A DNA stretch of 64,000 bases, from positions 40,144 through 104,143 of the forward strand of contig NZ_JACXWX010000019.1 in the NCBI RefSeq assembly GCF_014764505.1, in the 5' to 3' direction. Below, piece after piece: positions 18,301 to 26,717 of the stretch. Below the pieces are notes generated by a model that had not been told where the DNA came from, made no database searches, and saw only the letters and a program-made list of their open reading frames with translations. Each line of letters opens with the position of its first letter. Position 1 is the first letter of the stretch. The stretch comes from Phormidium tenue FACHB-886 (GTDB lineage: Bacteria > Cyanobacteriota > Cyanobacteriia > Elainellales > Elainellaceae). The translations under genes and the position numbers were made by a program.

Positions 18301-18547
18301 TGTAGAAGGGTGAGAATGGGTGCGATCGCGGCCTGTAGAGATTGAAATTGCTATAGATCGATGCGGCTGGAGGATTAGGCAATGATCGGCTAGGTTTGGG
18401 CATTTAGAACACTGGGTCTAATCTGTAGGATGAAAACATCTCAACAGAAGCTGTCAAAAAATAAGTCTGTGATCGACAGCGGCGAGAGATCACGACAGCG
18501 ACCGAAAACAGTTGACTCAAACCAACCTTAACAGGACAATAATCCCC

Positions 18548-19285
18548 ATGTTTAACGTAGAAAATAAAGTCATTGTCATCACTGGAGCCAGTAGCGGCAT
18601 TGGTGAAGCGACTGCCAAATTGTTGGCAAAGAATGGAGCAAGCGTGGTTCTGGGTGCACGTCGCGCCGATCGCCTAGAAACTATCGCCAAGGACATTCAC
18701 GCTGAGGGTGGAACAGTCGAATATCAAACGCTCGATGTGACCCAACGCAGCCAACTAGAGGCGATCGTACAATTTGCCCAGCACAAGTTCGGTCGTGTCG
18801 ATGTGATCATCAACAATGCAGGCATCATGCCGCTATCCGCCCTTGACCAACTGAAAGTGGACGAATGGGATCGGATGATTGATGTGAATATCAAAGGAGT
18901 CTTATACGGTATCGCTGCCGCACTTCCCATTATGAAAGCCCAGAGAACGGGTCAGATTATCAATATCTCCTCGATCGGCGGGCATGCTGTGTCTCCCACT
19001 GCGGCAGTTTACTGTGCAACAAAATTCGCGGTTAATGCGATCTCAGAAGGACTAAGACAAGAAGTAGGGGGTGACATTCGAGTGACCGTTATTTCGCCAG
19101 GCGTGACGAAATCTGAATTAGCCGACAGCATTACTGATGAAGCTGCCAGAAAAGGAATGCAAGAATACCGCAGATTATCCATTCCGGCTGAGGCGATCGC
19201 CAATGCAATTTTATTTGCGATCGCACAACCGGATGATGTTGATGTCAGTGAAATCATCGTCAGACCCACAGCCAGTCCTTACTAA
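18548..19285 (+). CDS. Short-chain dehydrogenase/reductase
   Basis: A classical SDR of 246 residues. The cofactor loop is TGASSGIG near residue 11, the NNAG motif is IINNAGIMPLS near 87, the catalytic Ser is in IISS-like NISSIGG near 138, and the YxxxK pair is YCATK near 153. The Arg pair after the first strand (GARRADRL) suggests NADP preference. Related to YdfG-like 3-hydroxy acid dehydrogenases by the phrase AVYCATKFAVNAISEGLRQE. Substrate unknown. I chose ATG 18548 because the N-terminus then matches the family; the frame extends back to a TTG at 18512. A short spacer separates it from the hybrid regulator. Confidence 0.88.
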   Translation: MFNVENKVIVITGASSGIGEATAKLLAKNGASVVLGARRADRLETIAKDIHAEGGTVEYQTLDVTQRSQLEAIVQFAQHKFGRVDVIINNAGIMPLSALDQLKVDEWDRMIDVNIKGVLYGIAAALPIMKAQRTGQIINISSIGGHAVSPTAAVYCATKFAVNAISEGLRQEVGGDIRVTVISPGVTKSELADSITDEAARKGMQEYRRLSIPAEAIANAILFAIAQPDDVDVSEIIVRPTASPY

Positions 19286-19447
19286 ATAGCTGGCTGTAAT
19301 TAAACTTGAAGATAATTTTGGGGAGGAGGCTTCGGCGTAAGTGCTTCGCCGAGAGGACAACCCCAATCTAAGGGCGAAGCCCCAAACCCTCTTCCAATGA
19401 TGCTAATGCCCCTGAGTTGACAATTGCGACTAACCCTTTGCTAACTC

Positions 19448-20245
19448 ATGATTAATTCCATGAACGCTCACATTTTGCTGATTGCAGCAGACCCTCATTT
19501 ATCTCAATTGGTCGAGTTAGAGCTGTTGGATTCGCCAGAGGATCCTGTAGACTTCACTCAGACAAACCAATATCGCTATAGCCTCAGCGTTGCTCATAAC
19601 GGCATAGAAGGGCTGATTACTGCTCGTGAATCGCAACCCGATCTGATTCTTCTAGGCATAAATCTTCCAGACTGTTCAGGAGTAGAAATTTGCCGTCGCT
19701 TGCGTTCTACAGGCAATCAAGTTCCATTGATTTTGCTGAGTACAGAAGATAAAATTCTTGACTGTGTTGCGGGTTTAGATGCCGGAGCAAATGACTACAT
19801 TGTGCAACCCTTTGCGATGGAGGAGCTAAGAGCGAGAATGCGAGCGCGGCTCAGACGAGTTGCGCTGGAAGCAGAACCTAGCCGTTTACAATTTGAAGAT
19901 TTAACACTCGATCGCGTCACTAGAGACGTTTATCGTCGTCGGCAAGCGATTGAACTGACTGCCAAAGAGTTCACACTGTTGGAATATTTCATGGCTCATC
20001 CCCGACAAGTGATGACTCGTGAGCAAATTCTGAATCATGTTTGGAATGATAACCCTGATATTGATTCCAACGTCCTCGATGTTTACGTGCGCTACTTACG
20101 ATTGAAACTGGAACAGCATCACAAGCAGCGACTAATCCATACAGTGCGTGGCGTTGGCTATGCGTTGCGAGAACCATCATTGAAAAAAGGTTCTCCTGTC
20201 AGACTTGCTGGCTTGGCTACTCATTCCAGCCGTTTAGCAGGGTAA
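19448..20245 (+). CDS. OmpR-type regulator with degenerate receiver
   Basis: A DNA-binding protein of 265 residues (or 261 from ATG 19460) with a receiver at about 7-130 and an OmpR winged helix at about 140-240 (LTAKEFTLLEYFMAHP, VRGVGYALRE). The receiver lacks key residues: the phosphoacceptor position reads LLGINLPDCSG, where other members have LLD, the acidic pair is IAAD, and the Lys of VKPF is Gln (IVQPF). It therefore probably works without phosphorylation, as known for some atypical cyanobacterial regulators. The C-terminus has a 25-residue tail rich in Leu, Ala, Gly and Ser. No kinase gene is adjacent. Downstream lie two dispersed elements. Confidence 0.87.
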   Translation: MINSMNAHILLIAADPHLSQLVELELLDSPEDPVDFTQTNQYRYSLSVAHNGIEGLITARESQPDLILLGINLPDCSGVEICRRLRSTGNQVPLILLSTEDKILDCVAGLDAGANDYIVQPFAMEELRARMRARLRRVALEAEPSRLQFEDLTLDRVTRDVYRRRQAIELTAKEFTLLEYFMAHPRQVMTREQILNHVWNDNPDIDSNVLDVYVRYLRLKLEQHHKQRLIHTVRGVGYALREPSLKKGSPVRLAGLATHSSRLAG

Positions 20246-20306
20246 AGACAACATCACGCATCGAAGGAATCGTAGTGAACGATTTGTTGATGCGTGATGG
20301 ATAAAG

Positions 20307-20377
20307 ATAGCGCTACGCGCATTGTTAGGACAAATCTTTTGGTGTAAAAGAATTTTAATCCAGGTGCGTAACCCTAA
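20307..20377. repeat. Dispersed element, short form
   Basis: Begins ATAGCGCTACGCGCATTG and ends with TGCGTAACCCTA; the middle TGTAAAAGAATTTTAATCCA is found, reverse complemented, in the element at 32.5 kb. The two are therefore homologous insertions in opposite orientation. Confidence 0.75.
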
Positions 20378-20402
20378 TAAGGGCGATCGTCTCTTTTGGA
20401 GT

Positions 20403-20504
20403 TATGACACTACGTGCTTAAATCAAAATTGTTTTAATGTAAAAGTCTCGCTTTGTGGGGCTTTTACATTAAAACAATGCCTTAACGTAAGCGCGTAGCG
20501 CTAT
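20403..20504. repeat. Dispersed element, hairpin form
   Basis: Left end TATGACACTACGTGCTTA; right end on the minus strand TATAGCGCTACGCGCTTACG. Inside, 20428-20445 and 20461-20478 are exact 18-bp reverse complements around a 15-base loop. It sits 15 bases before the stop codon of the minus-strand flavoprotein gene, so it could terminate it. Confidence 0.75.
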
Positions 20505-20519
20505 ACAACGCGATCGAGT

Positions 20520-21515
20520 TTACGCTACCGCTTGAGTCGAATTGATGGTTGCTCGTCGTCCTTCAGTTCGGCGAATATCGCGCCAGATTTGAGTGGCTGC
20601 AAGTGCCCCATCTGCAGCAGCAACAATGACCTGATTCATACCCACTTTCAAATCACCCACAGCAAAGATGCGGCGATGGGAAGTGCGGTTCATTGGGTCA
20701 GTGATCAGGTTGCCGCCCTGATACTCTAGCTCAATCCCCTTCAGGTAATCGGCGTGGTACTTTGAGCCCATCGATACCAGTCCAGCATCGAGCTCTACCA
20801 TAGAACCATCTGCCAGTTCTACACCTGTCATCTGGTGATCGGCTCCGAGGAACTGTTTAATCGGTTGCTCAACGAGCTGGTAGCCTTCAGCACTGAAGCG
20901 ATCGCGTGCTGTTGCACTCACCTCAAATCCACCGTTGGTAAACAACGTGACATGAGGCGTAAACCATCCAAGTGAAAATGCGACCTCAAGGCTGGCTTCA
21001 CTGCTAGCAAAAACCCCTACTCGGCGATCGCGCATCTCATAGCCATCACAAATCAAACAAACGTGCAGGTTGTGCCCGGCATAGTCAAAGACATTCTGCA
21101 CATTGTCCAGCATGGGCAGGTGGTCAATAATGCCACTGGCTGCAATTAGATACCGGGCATGAACAGTTTCGTACACTGGGTTGTTCCGCCCGATGCGAAC
21201 ACGCACCGCAAAAGTATCTCCCTCATCTACTACGTCTTCGACATAAGCATTGAGATAATCACCTTCCAGAGACAGGTAATGATCTTTGCCCTGTTTCAGC
21301 ACATCCTGACCGGATGTATCAGGCGGCAACCCTAGATAGTTGTGCAACTCCTGCATCCAGAGAGACCGGGCTTTGCCTTTGTCAATAATCAGGGTTGAGA
21401 GCAAATAGCGCTGCAGATAGATGCCCGCCGACAGTCCTGCCGGACCGCCACCTACAATAAGCACATCGTATACATGACCCGTGCGTTGATTGAGAGTTTG
21501 TTTTGAAAGTTTCAT
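20520..21515 (-). CDS. Thioredoxin-reductase-like FAD/NAD(P) oxidoreductase
   Basis: A flavoprotein of 331 residues in the thioredoxin reductase/alkyl hydroperoxide reductase fold. The FAD motif is VLIVGGGPAGLSAGIYL near residue 18. A CxxC pair is present as HVCLICDGYE near residue 151, at the place of the redox disulfide. The NADPH motif is weak (VGVFASSEASLEVAFSL) and the C-terminal FAD motif is IFAVGDLKVGMNQV. Substrate unknown; it could reduce a thioredoxin-like partner. CCGGAGG lies before the ATG. The gene is in the control range of a TetR regulator encoded upstream on the same strand, and a matching operator lies between them. Confidence 0.85.
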   Translation of the reverse strand: MKLSKQTLNQRTGHVYDVLIVGGGPAGLSAGIYLQRYLLSTLIIDKGKARSLWMQELHNYLGLPPDTSGQDVLKQGKDHYLSLEGDYLNAYVEDVVDEGDTFAVRVRIGRNNPVYETVHARYLIAASGIIDHLPMLDNVQNVFDYAGHNLHVCLICDGYEMRDRRVGVFASSEASLEVAFSLGWFTPHVTLFTNGGFEVSATARDRFSAEGYQLVEQPIKQFLGADHQMTGVELADGSMVELDAGLVSMGSKYHADYLKGIELEYQGGNLITDPMNRTSHRRIFAVGDLKVGMNQVIVAAADGALAATQIWRDIRRTEGRRATINSTQAVA

Positions 21516-21559
21516 GGAAACCTCCGGTAAGTGAAGGGGTTAATGAGCGGTTAGATAAC

Positions 21560-21601
21560 GCAGATTACACAATGCAGATTACGCAATGCAGATTACGCAA
21601 C
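21560..21601. repeat. Three tandem 14-bp repeats upstream of flavoprotein
   Basis: The unit GCAGATTACRCAAY occurs three times head to tail (21560-21573, 21574-21587, 21588-21601), 45 bases before the flavoprotein start. It could be a regulator site array or simple slippage. Confidence 0.7.
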
Positions 21602-21657
21602 GTCGAGATGTCCAGTTTTGAGTTAAATCAGCGTGGAGTTTCATTTTCTTATACTGA

Positions 21658-21674
21658 CCTACTAGTAGATAGAT
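21658..21674. promoter_or_regulatory. Probable TetR operator upstream of flavoprotein gene
   Basis: CCTACTAGTAGATAGAT is identical over 17 bases to a site at 22279-22295, just before the TetR gene. The core CTACTAGTAG is a perfect palindrome. It lies about 140 bases upstream of the flavoprotein start. Confidence 0.7.
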
Positions 21675-21688
21675 AACAGGGTAAAAAA

Positions 21689-22264
21689 TTAACCGTTTGA
21701 TGCGAGCGCTGCCAAAAGCTGTTCCAGAAGGCGCTCGAAAGTTGCTTCCCCATCTTTAGAGGAACGAGCAATTAGCTGCGCTCCTTGCAGCGTAGCCAAG
21801 ACCAGCGCTGCCTCAGTCGTTGATGAAATGCGAGGCTTCAATCGTCCCGTTTCAAGCCCTCGTTGTAGCACACCAGCAAGCCATGCTTCGGTTTCCGAGA
21901 AAAATGCTTCAATTTCACATTGCACAGTTTCAGGTAAAACAGAAACTTCAGCCGATAAGATCCCGCATAGACACATCTGTTTGTGATGCACTCCATTCTG
22001 ATAAAGACGGCAGAACTGTATCAGTTGCTCTTGAGGGTCAGATGCTGTTTGCTCAATGTGCTGCAGCACTTGTCGAACTGTTTCTCGATAGCGAATCACC
22101 AGCTCTTTGGCTAACTCCTCTTTTGAAGAGAAGTGATAGTGGATACTGGCTTTGCGAATACCCACTTGCTCTGAAATATCGGCATAACTGAAGGCGCTAT
22201 ACCCTCGGCTTCGCACAAGATTTTGAGCCACGTCTAGAATTTGTTGAGCAGTTTCTCCTTTCAT
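21689..22264 (-). CDS. TetR family transcriptional regulator
   Basis: A 191-residue regulator with the TetR helix-turn-helix at residues 8-55 (ILDVAQNLVRSRGYSAFSYA, ISEQVGIRKASIHYHFSSKEEL). The rest is the ligand-binding half, with two Cys close together in KQMCLCGIL near residue 97 that could sense oxidants or electrophiles; this is inference. It is upstream of the flavoprotein on the same strand with 173 bases between, and a shared palindrome lies before each gene. It therefore probably represses both genes. The TetR repressor of this kind usually releases DNA upon binding a small compound. Confidence 0.9.
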   Translation of the reverse strand: MKGETAQQILDVAQNLVRSRGYSAFSYADISEQVGIRKASIHYHFSSKEELAKELVIRYRETVRQVLQHIEQTASDPQEQLIQFCRLYQNGVHHKQMCLCGILSAEVSVLPETVQCEIEAFFSETEAWLAGVLQRGLETGRLKPRISSTTEAALVLATLQGAQLIARSSKDGEATFERLLEQLLAALASNG

Positions 22265-22273
22265 GCTTTTATT

Positions 22274-22295
22274 ATCTACCTACTAGTAGATAGAT
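22274..22295. promoter_or_regulatory. Probable TetR autoregulatory operator
   Basis: ATCTACCTACTAGTAGATAGAT (22274-22295 is near-palindromic with one mismatched pair) lies ten bases before the TetR start codon, where bound repressor would block its own transcription. It shares 17 bases with the site before the flavoprotein. Confidence 0.75.
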
Positions 22296-22320
22296 GTCAA
22301 CTAGGACGATCGCAATGCGA

Positions 22321-22344
22321 CTGGTTCGACGAAAGTCGAACCAG
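22321..22344. terminator. Perfect 10-bp hairpin with GAAA loop
   Basis: CTGGTTCGAC and GTCGAACCAG flank a GAAA tetraloop. It lies between the GST and TetR genes (minus strand), downstream of the GST stop. Confidence 0.6.
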
Positions 22345-22447
22345 CTACGAAAGCAAGACTTGCCCCCTCAGTCAGCGTAATTGGAGCGGTACTCTTAGCC
22401 GGAACCTAGAAGCACTGCACGATCGCCCTTCTCCTGGCTTGCCAGAA

Positions 22448-23071
22448 CTAAACACCGATAGTGTTTAATGCAACCGCGATTCGCATTGGTGCCTTTGGTC
22501 GAGCGTACATTCGTTTCATATAGGCTACCAAAGTGGGAAAAGGATCGAGTAGCTGAATTTCGTTTGCCCAATCCAGCGTGTAAGCGAGCACAAAATCAGC
22601 TACCGTGACCTGTTCGCCAACCACAAACTGCCGACCCAACATATGGTTTTCCAGAACGACAGCCATGCTCGTGAAGTCTTGCCGAGCTAGAGGGATCTCG
22701 GCAGGCAATTTTAACTTTTCTGGATACAAAGCAGTGTGGCGAGTGACACGCCAAAGCGGTTGTTCTAGCTCAGTGGCAGTAAAGAAAAGCCAGCGATAGA
22801 GCTGTGCTCGCAACGTTAGGTCTGTGGGTATGAAGTTACGGTCTGGGTACTTCTCGGCAAGATACAGAGCGATAGCCACGGATTCAGTGATTGTATGTTC
22901 ACCATCAACTAATATGGGGAGTTTGCCAGCAGGATTGCTTGCGAGGAAGGCAGGTGCACGGTGTTCACCTGCCTGCAGGTTGATGGGAATTGCTTCAAAT
23001 GCCACCTCAAGTTCTTGGAGTACCCAGCGCACCCGAATGGATCGAGTTGGAGCAAATTCGTAGAGCTTCAT
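22448..23071 (-). CDS. Glutathione S-transferase family protein
   Basis: A 207-residue GST with an N-terminal thioredoxin-like domain (MKLYEFAPTRSIRVRWVLQE) and all-helical C-terminal domain (VTVADFVLAYTLDWAN). It carries the glutathione-binding NPAGKLPILVDG with the cis-Pro and the ITESVAIALYLAEKY motif for the gamma-glutamyl part. The active-site residue at the usual Ser/Cys position appears to be Ser in APTRSIRV. Substrate unknown; detoxification of electrophiles is the family role. It is upstream of no clear partner, and is set between the TetR gene and a LysR gene. Confidence 0.9.
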   Translation of the reverse strand: MKLYEFAPTRSIRVRWVLQELEVAFEAIPINLQAGEHRAPAFLASNPAGKLPILVDGEHTITESVAIALYLAEKYPDRNFIPTDLTLRAQLYRWLFFTATELEQPLWRVTRHTALYPEKLKLPAEIPLARQDFTSMAVVLENHMLGRQFVVGEQVTVADFVLAYTLDWANEIQLLDPFPTLVAYMKRMYARPKAPMRIAVALNTIGV

Positions 23072-23579
23072 AAATCAACCTCGGTGATGTACGGGACCCC
23101 GTTAATATTCTTGGGCGTTGCAGATGAACGACCAGCGGAAAGGTGTTGAAGTTTGAGCGAGCTAATACAGGCTCAAGCCGCGTGTTTGCATTTGATCATC
23201 TAGGGTATGCCGAACTGAATCGATCAGCGTCCCAAACCAGCCAAACTAAGAGGTTTGCTCGATCGGCATCTTGACTTTGCCCTCCGGCAACCCTGCGACT
23301 TCAATCATGGGTGGATTTCGACAGTGCCGACTCGTGCTTTTGGCATACGATCGAGCCTGACCTCCTTGGATTCCTTTTGTTAGTAAGTCGAATGGCGTTG
23401 ACTCAAATCGACATCCCAGCCAAAAATTTTTAGAGATTTTTGATCGTTCGCTATGTTTTCAAGCGCAAACTTGGAGTTCAGGCAGCTTTTGCGTATGCTG
23501 CCTCAGAAGAGAATCCTCACCTAGCGCCAGATTCCTGTTTTCAGGAGCAGCCGGAATTATCACGATGCGTTGACTCAGG
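23072..23579. other. Gene-poor region between GST and LysR genes
   Basis: No gene is supportable in these 508 bases. On the minus strand a short frame near 23310-23247 reads MIEVAGLPEGKVKMPIEQTS before a stop, with codon use like a real gene end, so a decayed gene may once have stood here; I cannot name its family. A GST promoter is expected near 23075-23150. Confidence 0.3.
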
Positions 23580-24485
23580 TTAGCAATTCTCAGCTGGCTG
23601 TGCCGGACTAAAACGAGTTGCTAGAAAATCTACGAAAGTACTGACTTTAGGCAATAAGTATCGTCGACTCGTGTAGATGGCATAAAGCGAGGAAGCTGGC
23701 CAACTGTAGTTTGGCATTAGCACTTCTAATCGTCGCGAGGTGAGCGCATCTTGAATTAACCACTCAGGCAAAAACGCCAGCCCCATCCCGGCTATAGCCG
23801 CCTGATACGTCATACCTGTGTTATTTGAACGCATTGAAGCTGCTAACTTCACTCGCTCCCGTCCATTAGGCCCATCCAAAACTATCTCATCGCCAAATGG
23901 TGAGTAGGAATACAGCATCATCAAATGCTTCGACAGATCGCCAGACGTTTGCGGATATCCATTCTTCTGCAAGTAAGCAGGCGAACCAACCAGCATAAAT
24001 TGAATCGGGCAGAGATGCCGTGCGATTAATGAATCATCGAGCTTATGGGTGACCCGTAATGCTAAATCAAATCCTTCTTCCACCAAGTCCACGGTTCGAT
24101 CGTTTAGATTCAGATCAAGCACAACGTCCGGATATTGAGCGCGATAGTCCGCCAAGGCTTCCGTGAATAACGGGTTGGCAAACCAGACCGGAGCAGTGAG
24201 CTTGAGGACACCATGCGCGGCGACAGTCGATCGCCTGACCGCTGCCTCAACCACTTCTAGGTTATCGAGCATTTCGCGACATTGCTCGTAATAAATTGTT
24301 CCTGCCTCGGTCAAGCTTAAGTGTCGGCTAGTACGATTCAGTAAGCGCACGCCAAGGTCTCGTTCTAAGTGCATCACATGTTTACTCGTCATTGCCGTGG
24401 ACAGATTGAGCCGCTCAGCTGCCGCGGCAAAACTGCCTGACTCCACGACCTGACGCAGCACCTTCATGCTGAGTAAGGTGTCCAT
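23580..24485 (-). CDS. LysR family transcriptional regulator
   Basis: A 301-residue LysR protein: winged helix at 1-60 (SMKVLRQVVESGSFAAAAER, then RDLGVRLLNRTSRHLSLTEAG) and effector-binding domain at about 90-290 (APVWFANPLFTEALADYRAQ). It resembles the group with the 14.2 kb LysR. Its start is divergent from the CDGSH/DoxX side with 172 bases between, a layout typical of a LysR regulator controlling the next genes. The downstream SDR relic suggests that part of its regulon has decayed. Confidence 0.9.
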   Translation of the reverse strand: MDTLLSMKVLRQVVESGSFAAAAERLNLSTAMTSKHVMHLERDLGVRLLNRTSRHLSLTEAGTIYYEQCREMLDNLEVVEAAVRRSTVAAHGVLKLTAPVWFANPLFTEALADYRAQYPDVVLDLNLNDRTVDLVEEGFDLALRVTHKLDDSLIARHLCPIQFMLVGSPAYLQKNGYPQTSGDLSKHLMMLYSYSPFGDEIVLDGPNGRERVKLAASMRSNNTGMTYQAAIAGMGLAFLPEWLIQDALTSRRLEVLMPNYSWPASSLYAIYTSRRYLLPKVSTFVDFLATRFSPAQPAENC

Positions 24486-24657
24486 TGGGGCTCAAACGTT
24501 TCTTATCAGGAAACATAGTATCAATAAAATCAATCTTGTTCAACTCAGGAGAAATCAATAGGATTAAGAAAACACGCTGCCGCCGACTGAATTCTCACGA
24601 GGCATCAGAGTAAAAAACAATCTGCAAAGTCTGTTTAGCCCGTCAAAAGAAAACACG

Positions 24658-24849
24658 ATGAACACTAAAACTAACCAAGAAACTATCACACTTCAACTCG
24701 AAGCTGGAACTCATTGGCTCTGCACCTGTGGATACTCGCAAAATCTTCCCTTCTGCAATGGTGCACACAAGGGGACTGAGTTTCAACCGCTTGCCCTGGA
24801 ATTAGATGCTCCGCAAACCGTTGAGATTTCTGACATTAGGAGTAAATAA
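24658..24849 (+). CDS. CDGSH-type iron-sulfur protein
   Basis: A 63-residue protein with the motif CTCGYSQNLPFCNGAH near residues 22-37, which fits the CDGSH pattern C-x-C-x2-S-x3-P-x-C-(D)-G-(S/A/T)-H that binds a [2Fe-2S] cluster with three Cys and one His. The Asp before Gly is Asn here. Proteins of this group act in electron transfer or redox sensing. No membrane segment is present, so it should be soluble. It is divergent from a LysR gene and followed by an SDR relic and a DoxX gene. Confidence 0.85.
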   Translation: MNTKTNQETITLQLEAGTHWLCTCGYSQNLPFCNGAHKGTEFQPLALELDAPQTVEISDIRSK

Positions 24850-25092
24850 TTTTGCTACTGATTGACTCAACAGGATCGTTCTAAATGTTCAAGCTATCAA
24901 CGTCCCGTTGAAATAAGCGCCCTTCGCACTCAACCGATGAAGCAATTTTCTGCCTGAGAGCTGTGAAGAACCTGTTGCAGCGACAAAACCAGGATAGAGC
25001 AATCTTCCAGCTGTCGCTTAAGACAATGCAAACGATGCAGTTCGTTTATCACAGAAAAGAATTTGCGACAGCACGATGAAGAGGTAAATATT
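24850..25092. other. Gap with no gene seen
   Basis: No gene or RNA is supported here. It lies between the CDGSH gene and the SDR relic and may be debris from the loss of the SDR gene's upstream neighbours. Confidence 0.3.
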
Positions 25093-25158
25093 TTGATTCT
25101 TGAGGATAAAGTTGCCTTAGTGGCTGGAGGTACATCACTGGGTAATTCTTCGTTGTAG
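25093..25158 (+). pseudogene. N-terminal fragment of an SDR gene
   Basis: The frame TTG ATT CTT GAG... reads LILEDKVALVAGGTSLGNSS and then hits a stop. This is the start of an SDR, with the usual EDKVALVTGGTSGIG pattern, before the cofactor loop is finished. Nothing homologous follows, so the rest is deleted. It lies between the CDGSH and DoxX genes, in a redox gene group under a LysR regulator. Confidence 0.6.
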
Positions 25159-25226
25159 ATGACCGTCTTACAGCAACCTAAGGTTCAGCAACAATTCACT
25201 GACTTTAAAATAATTTGGAGGATTCC

Positions 25227-25688
25227 ATGAAGGTTCGCATTGTCAATTCATCTGCCGACATCATATCCCCTAAAACTCAGCAGGCCCTACAAACTGGACT
25301 CTACGCAACTCGTAATCATTTACCTCTGATCTCCCGCATTCTTCTGTCTGCATTGTTTCTGTGGGCAGCCGTCAATAAAATTCTACATCCCGGAATGACC
25401 CAGCAATATATGGCGGCTTACGGAATGCCGTTCACGGGTGTGTTGCTTGCTGGCGCGATCGCTCTGGAACTGCTTGGTGGATTATCGCTGCTGCTGGGCG
25501 TACAAGCAAGATGGGGGGCAAGTATTCTAGCCGTCTTCACCTTGATTGCTACCTTCATCTTCCACACTAATTTCACCGATCAAATTCAGCAAATTATGTT
25601 TATGAAGAATCTGTCGATTATTGGCGGCTTGCTGATGGTAGTTCAGCATGGTCCTGGCAATATTGCCTTGCGTCCTACTAAACCGTGA
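25227..25688 (+). CDS. DoxX family membrane protein
   Basis: A 153-residue inner-membrane protein with about four hydrophobic segments: ILLSALFLWAAVNKILHPG, GVLLAGAIALELLGGLSLLL, ASILAVFTLIATFIFH and IIGGLLMVVQHG. This is the DoxX/SURF4-like fold; members take part in quinone or thiosulfate oxidation or redox stress, often next to SDR and oxidoreductase genes, as here. I chose ATG 25227, since GGAGG lies seven bases before it. Function in this organism is unknown. Confidence 0.85.
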   Translation: MKVRIVNSSADIISPKTQQALQTGLYATRNHLPLISRILLSALFLWAAVNKILHPGMTQQYMAAYGMPFTGVLLAGAIALELLGGLSLLLGVQARWGASILAVFTLIATFIFHTNFTDQIQQIMFMKNLSIIGGLLMVVQHGPGNIALRPTKP

Positions 25689-26087
25689 GAGCAGCAATTT
25701 GAGGCTCCTCCCTTAATTGCTAAAGGAAAGCACAGGTAAAAGTCCGCGTAGTAAAAAGAAGCCCAAATTCAGTGGTGTGTTGCAGTGGAGTAGTGTAGGT
25801 AGATGTTCCGTCCTAGTTGTGGCAAAGCAAATAAAAGGGTTTTGAGGCGCGTACCAACAGTTAGTTGTCCAGCATTAGGGATTTTTGGGTCGTGTCCTGG
25901 CTAACACCAGGTACTACCAAAGCTGCTCTCCAGCCGCACATATCTTCAAATGTAAATTGAGGACTTGCGATTCTGTGCAGACGAGCGTCCAGAGCTGCTG
26001 CCAAAATTGCTTAAGAAAACCTGTGTGCGAAAATACAGAGGTAAGTTTCTACTGCCCTCGCTCCTTTAGAAACTACACAAACCCTAA
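25689..26087. other. Gene-poor region between DoxX and fasciclin genes
   Basis: These 399 bases hold no gene I can support. The phrase GAGGCGCGTACCAACAGTTAG near 25835-25865 is faintly like dispersed element ends, but no second end was found. A promoter for the fasciclin gene is expected. Confidence 0.35.
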
Positions 26088-26717
26088 ATGCTTCAAAACG
26101 CTATGCCATTCATTTCACGCTTTGTTCAACCTCTCATGGCAGGACTGGTCGCAATAGAGCTGCTCTTTGCGGCTCCCGGCTTTGCCAATCCTGCTCAGAC
26201 ACATCAATTAACCGATCGCACTACCTCGCTATCTCCTTCGCAACGCCTGCCGCTTCAGCAACCAGGAAGCACTGTAGCTCAGGCACAAGATGTCATCGAT
26301 ACGGCGACGGCTGCAGGCTCTTTCCAGACGCTGCTCCAGCTTTTGAATGAGCTGGGCATGACAGAGGATTTAAGAGGCTACGGGCGATTCACAGTTTTTG
26401 CGCCCACCGATGCAGCATTTGCTGCCATTCCTCCAGACATCCTGGAGAAGCTGGCGAACGATCGAGAGCTAATGTCCAGGGTATTGGCATACCATGTTGT
26501 CTCTTCAGCTAGCCCGCTGGTATCCAATCAAATCAATACCCCTGTCTCTGTGAGAACGCTGGAGCGCAGCGAAGTCAGGATCAGCAGACGGAGAGGACGT
26601 CTCTATGTCAATACTGCTAGAGTGACGGATGCAGACATTACAGCCAGTAACGGGGTAATTCACGTTATTGATCAGGTTTTGATTCCGGATGATGTGCTCT
26701 CGCAAATTAGCCGCTAG
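26088..26717 (+). CDS. Exported fasciclin-domain protein
   Basis: A 209-residue protein with signal peptide (FVQPLMAGLVAIELLFAAPGFA, cut after AxA near residue 33) and one fasciclin domain at about residues 68-205. H1 is GRFTVFAPTDAAFAAIP and H2 is ADITASNGVIHVIDQVLIP. Fasciclin domains act in adhesion or matrix binding. An ATG at 26103 is a possible alternative start with a better-shaped signal peptide. The gene's last 11 bases overlap the end of the convergent N-acetyltransferase gene. Confidence 0.9.
   Translation: MLQNAMPFISRFVQPLMAGLVAIELLFAAPGFANPAQTHQLTDRTTSLSPSQRLPLQQPGSTVAQAQDVIDTATAAGSFQTLLQLLNELGMTEDLRGYGRFTVFAPTDAAFAAIPPDILEKLANDRELMSRVLAYHVVSSASPLVSNQINTPVSVRTLERSEVRISRRRGRLYVNTARVTDADITASNGVIHVIDQVLIPDDVLSQISR

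Noticed and set aside
21560..21601. Three 14-bp repeats considered as a small CRISPR or iteron array
   Set aside because: There are no spacers and no Cas or replication genes; simple tandem repeats fit better.
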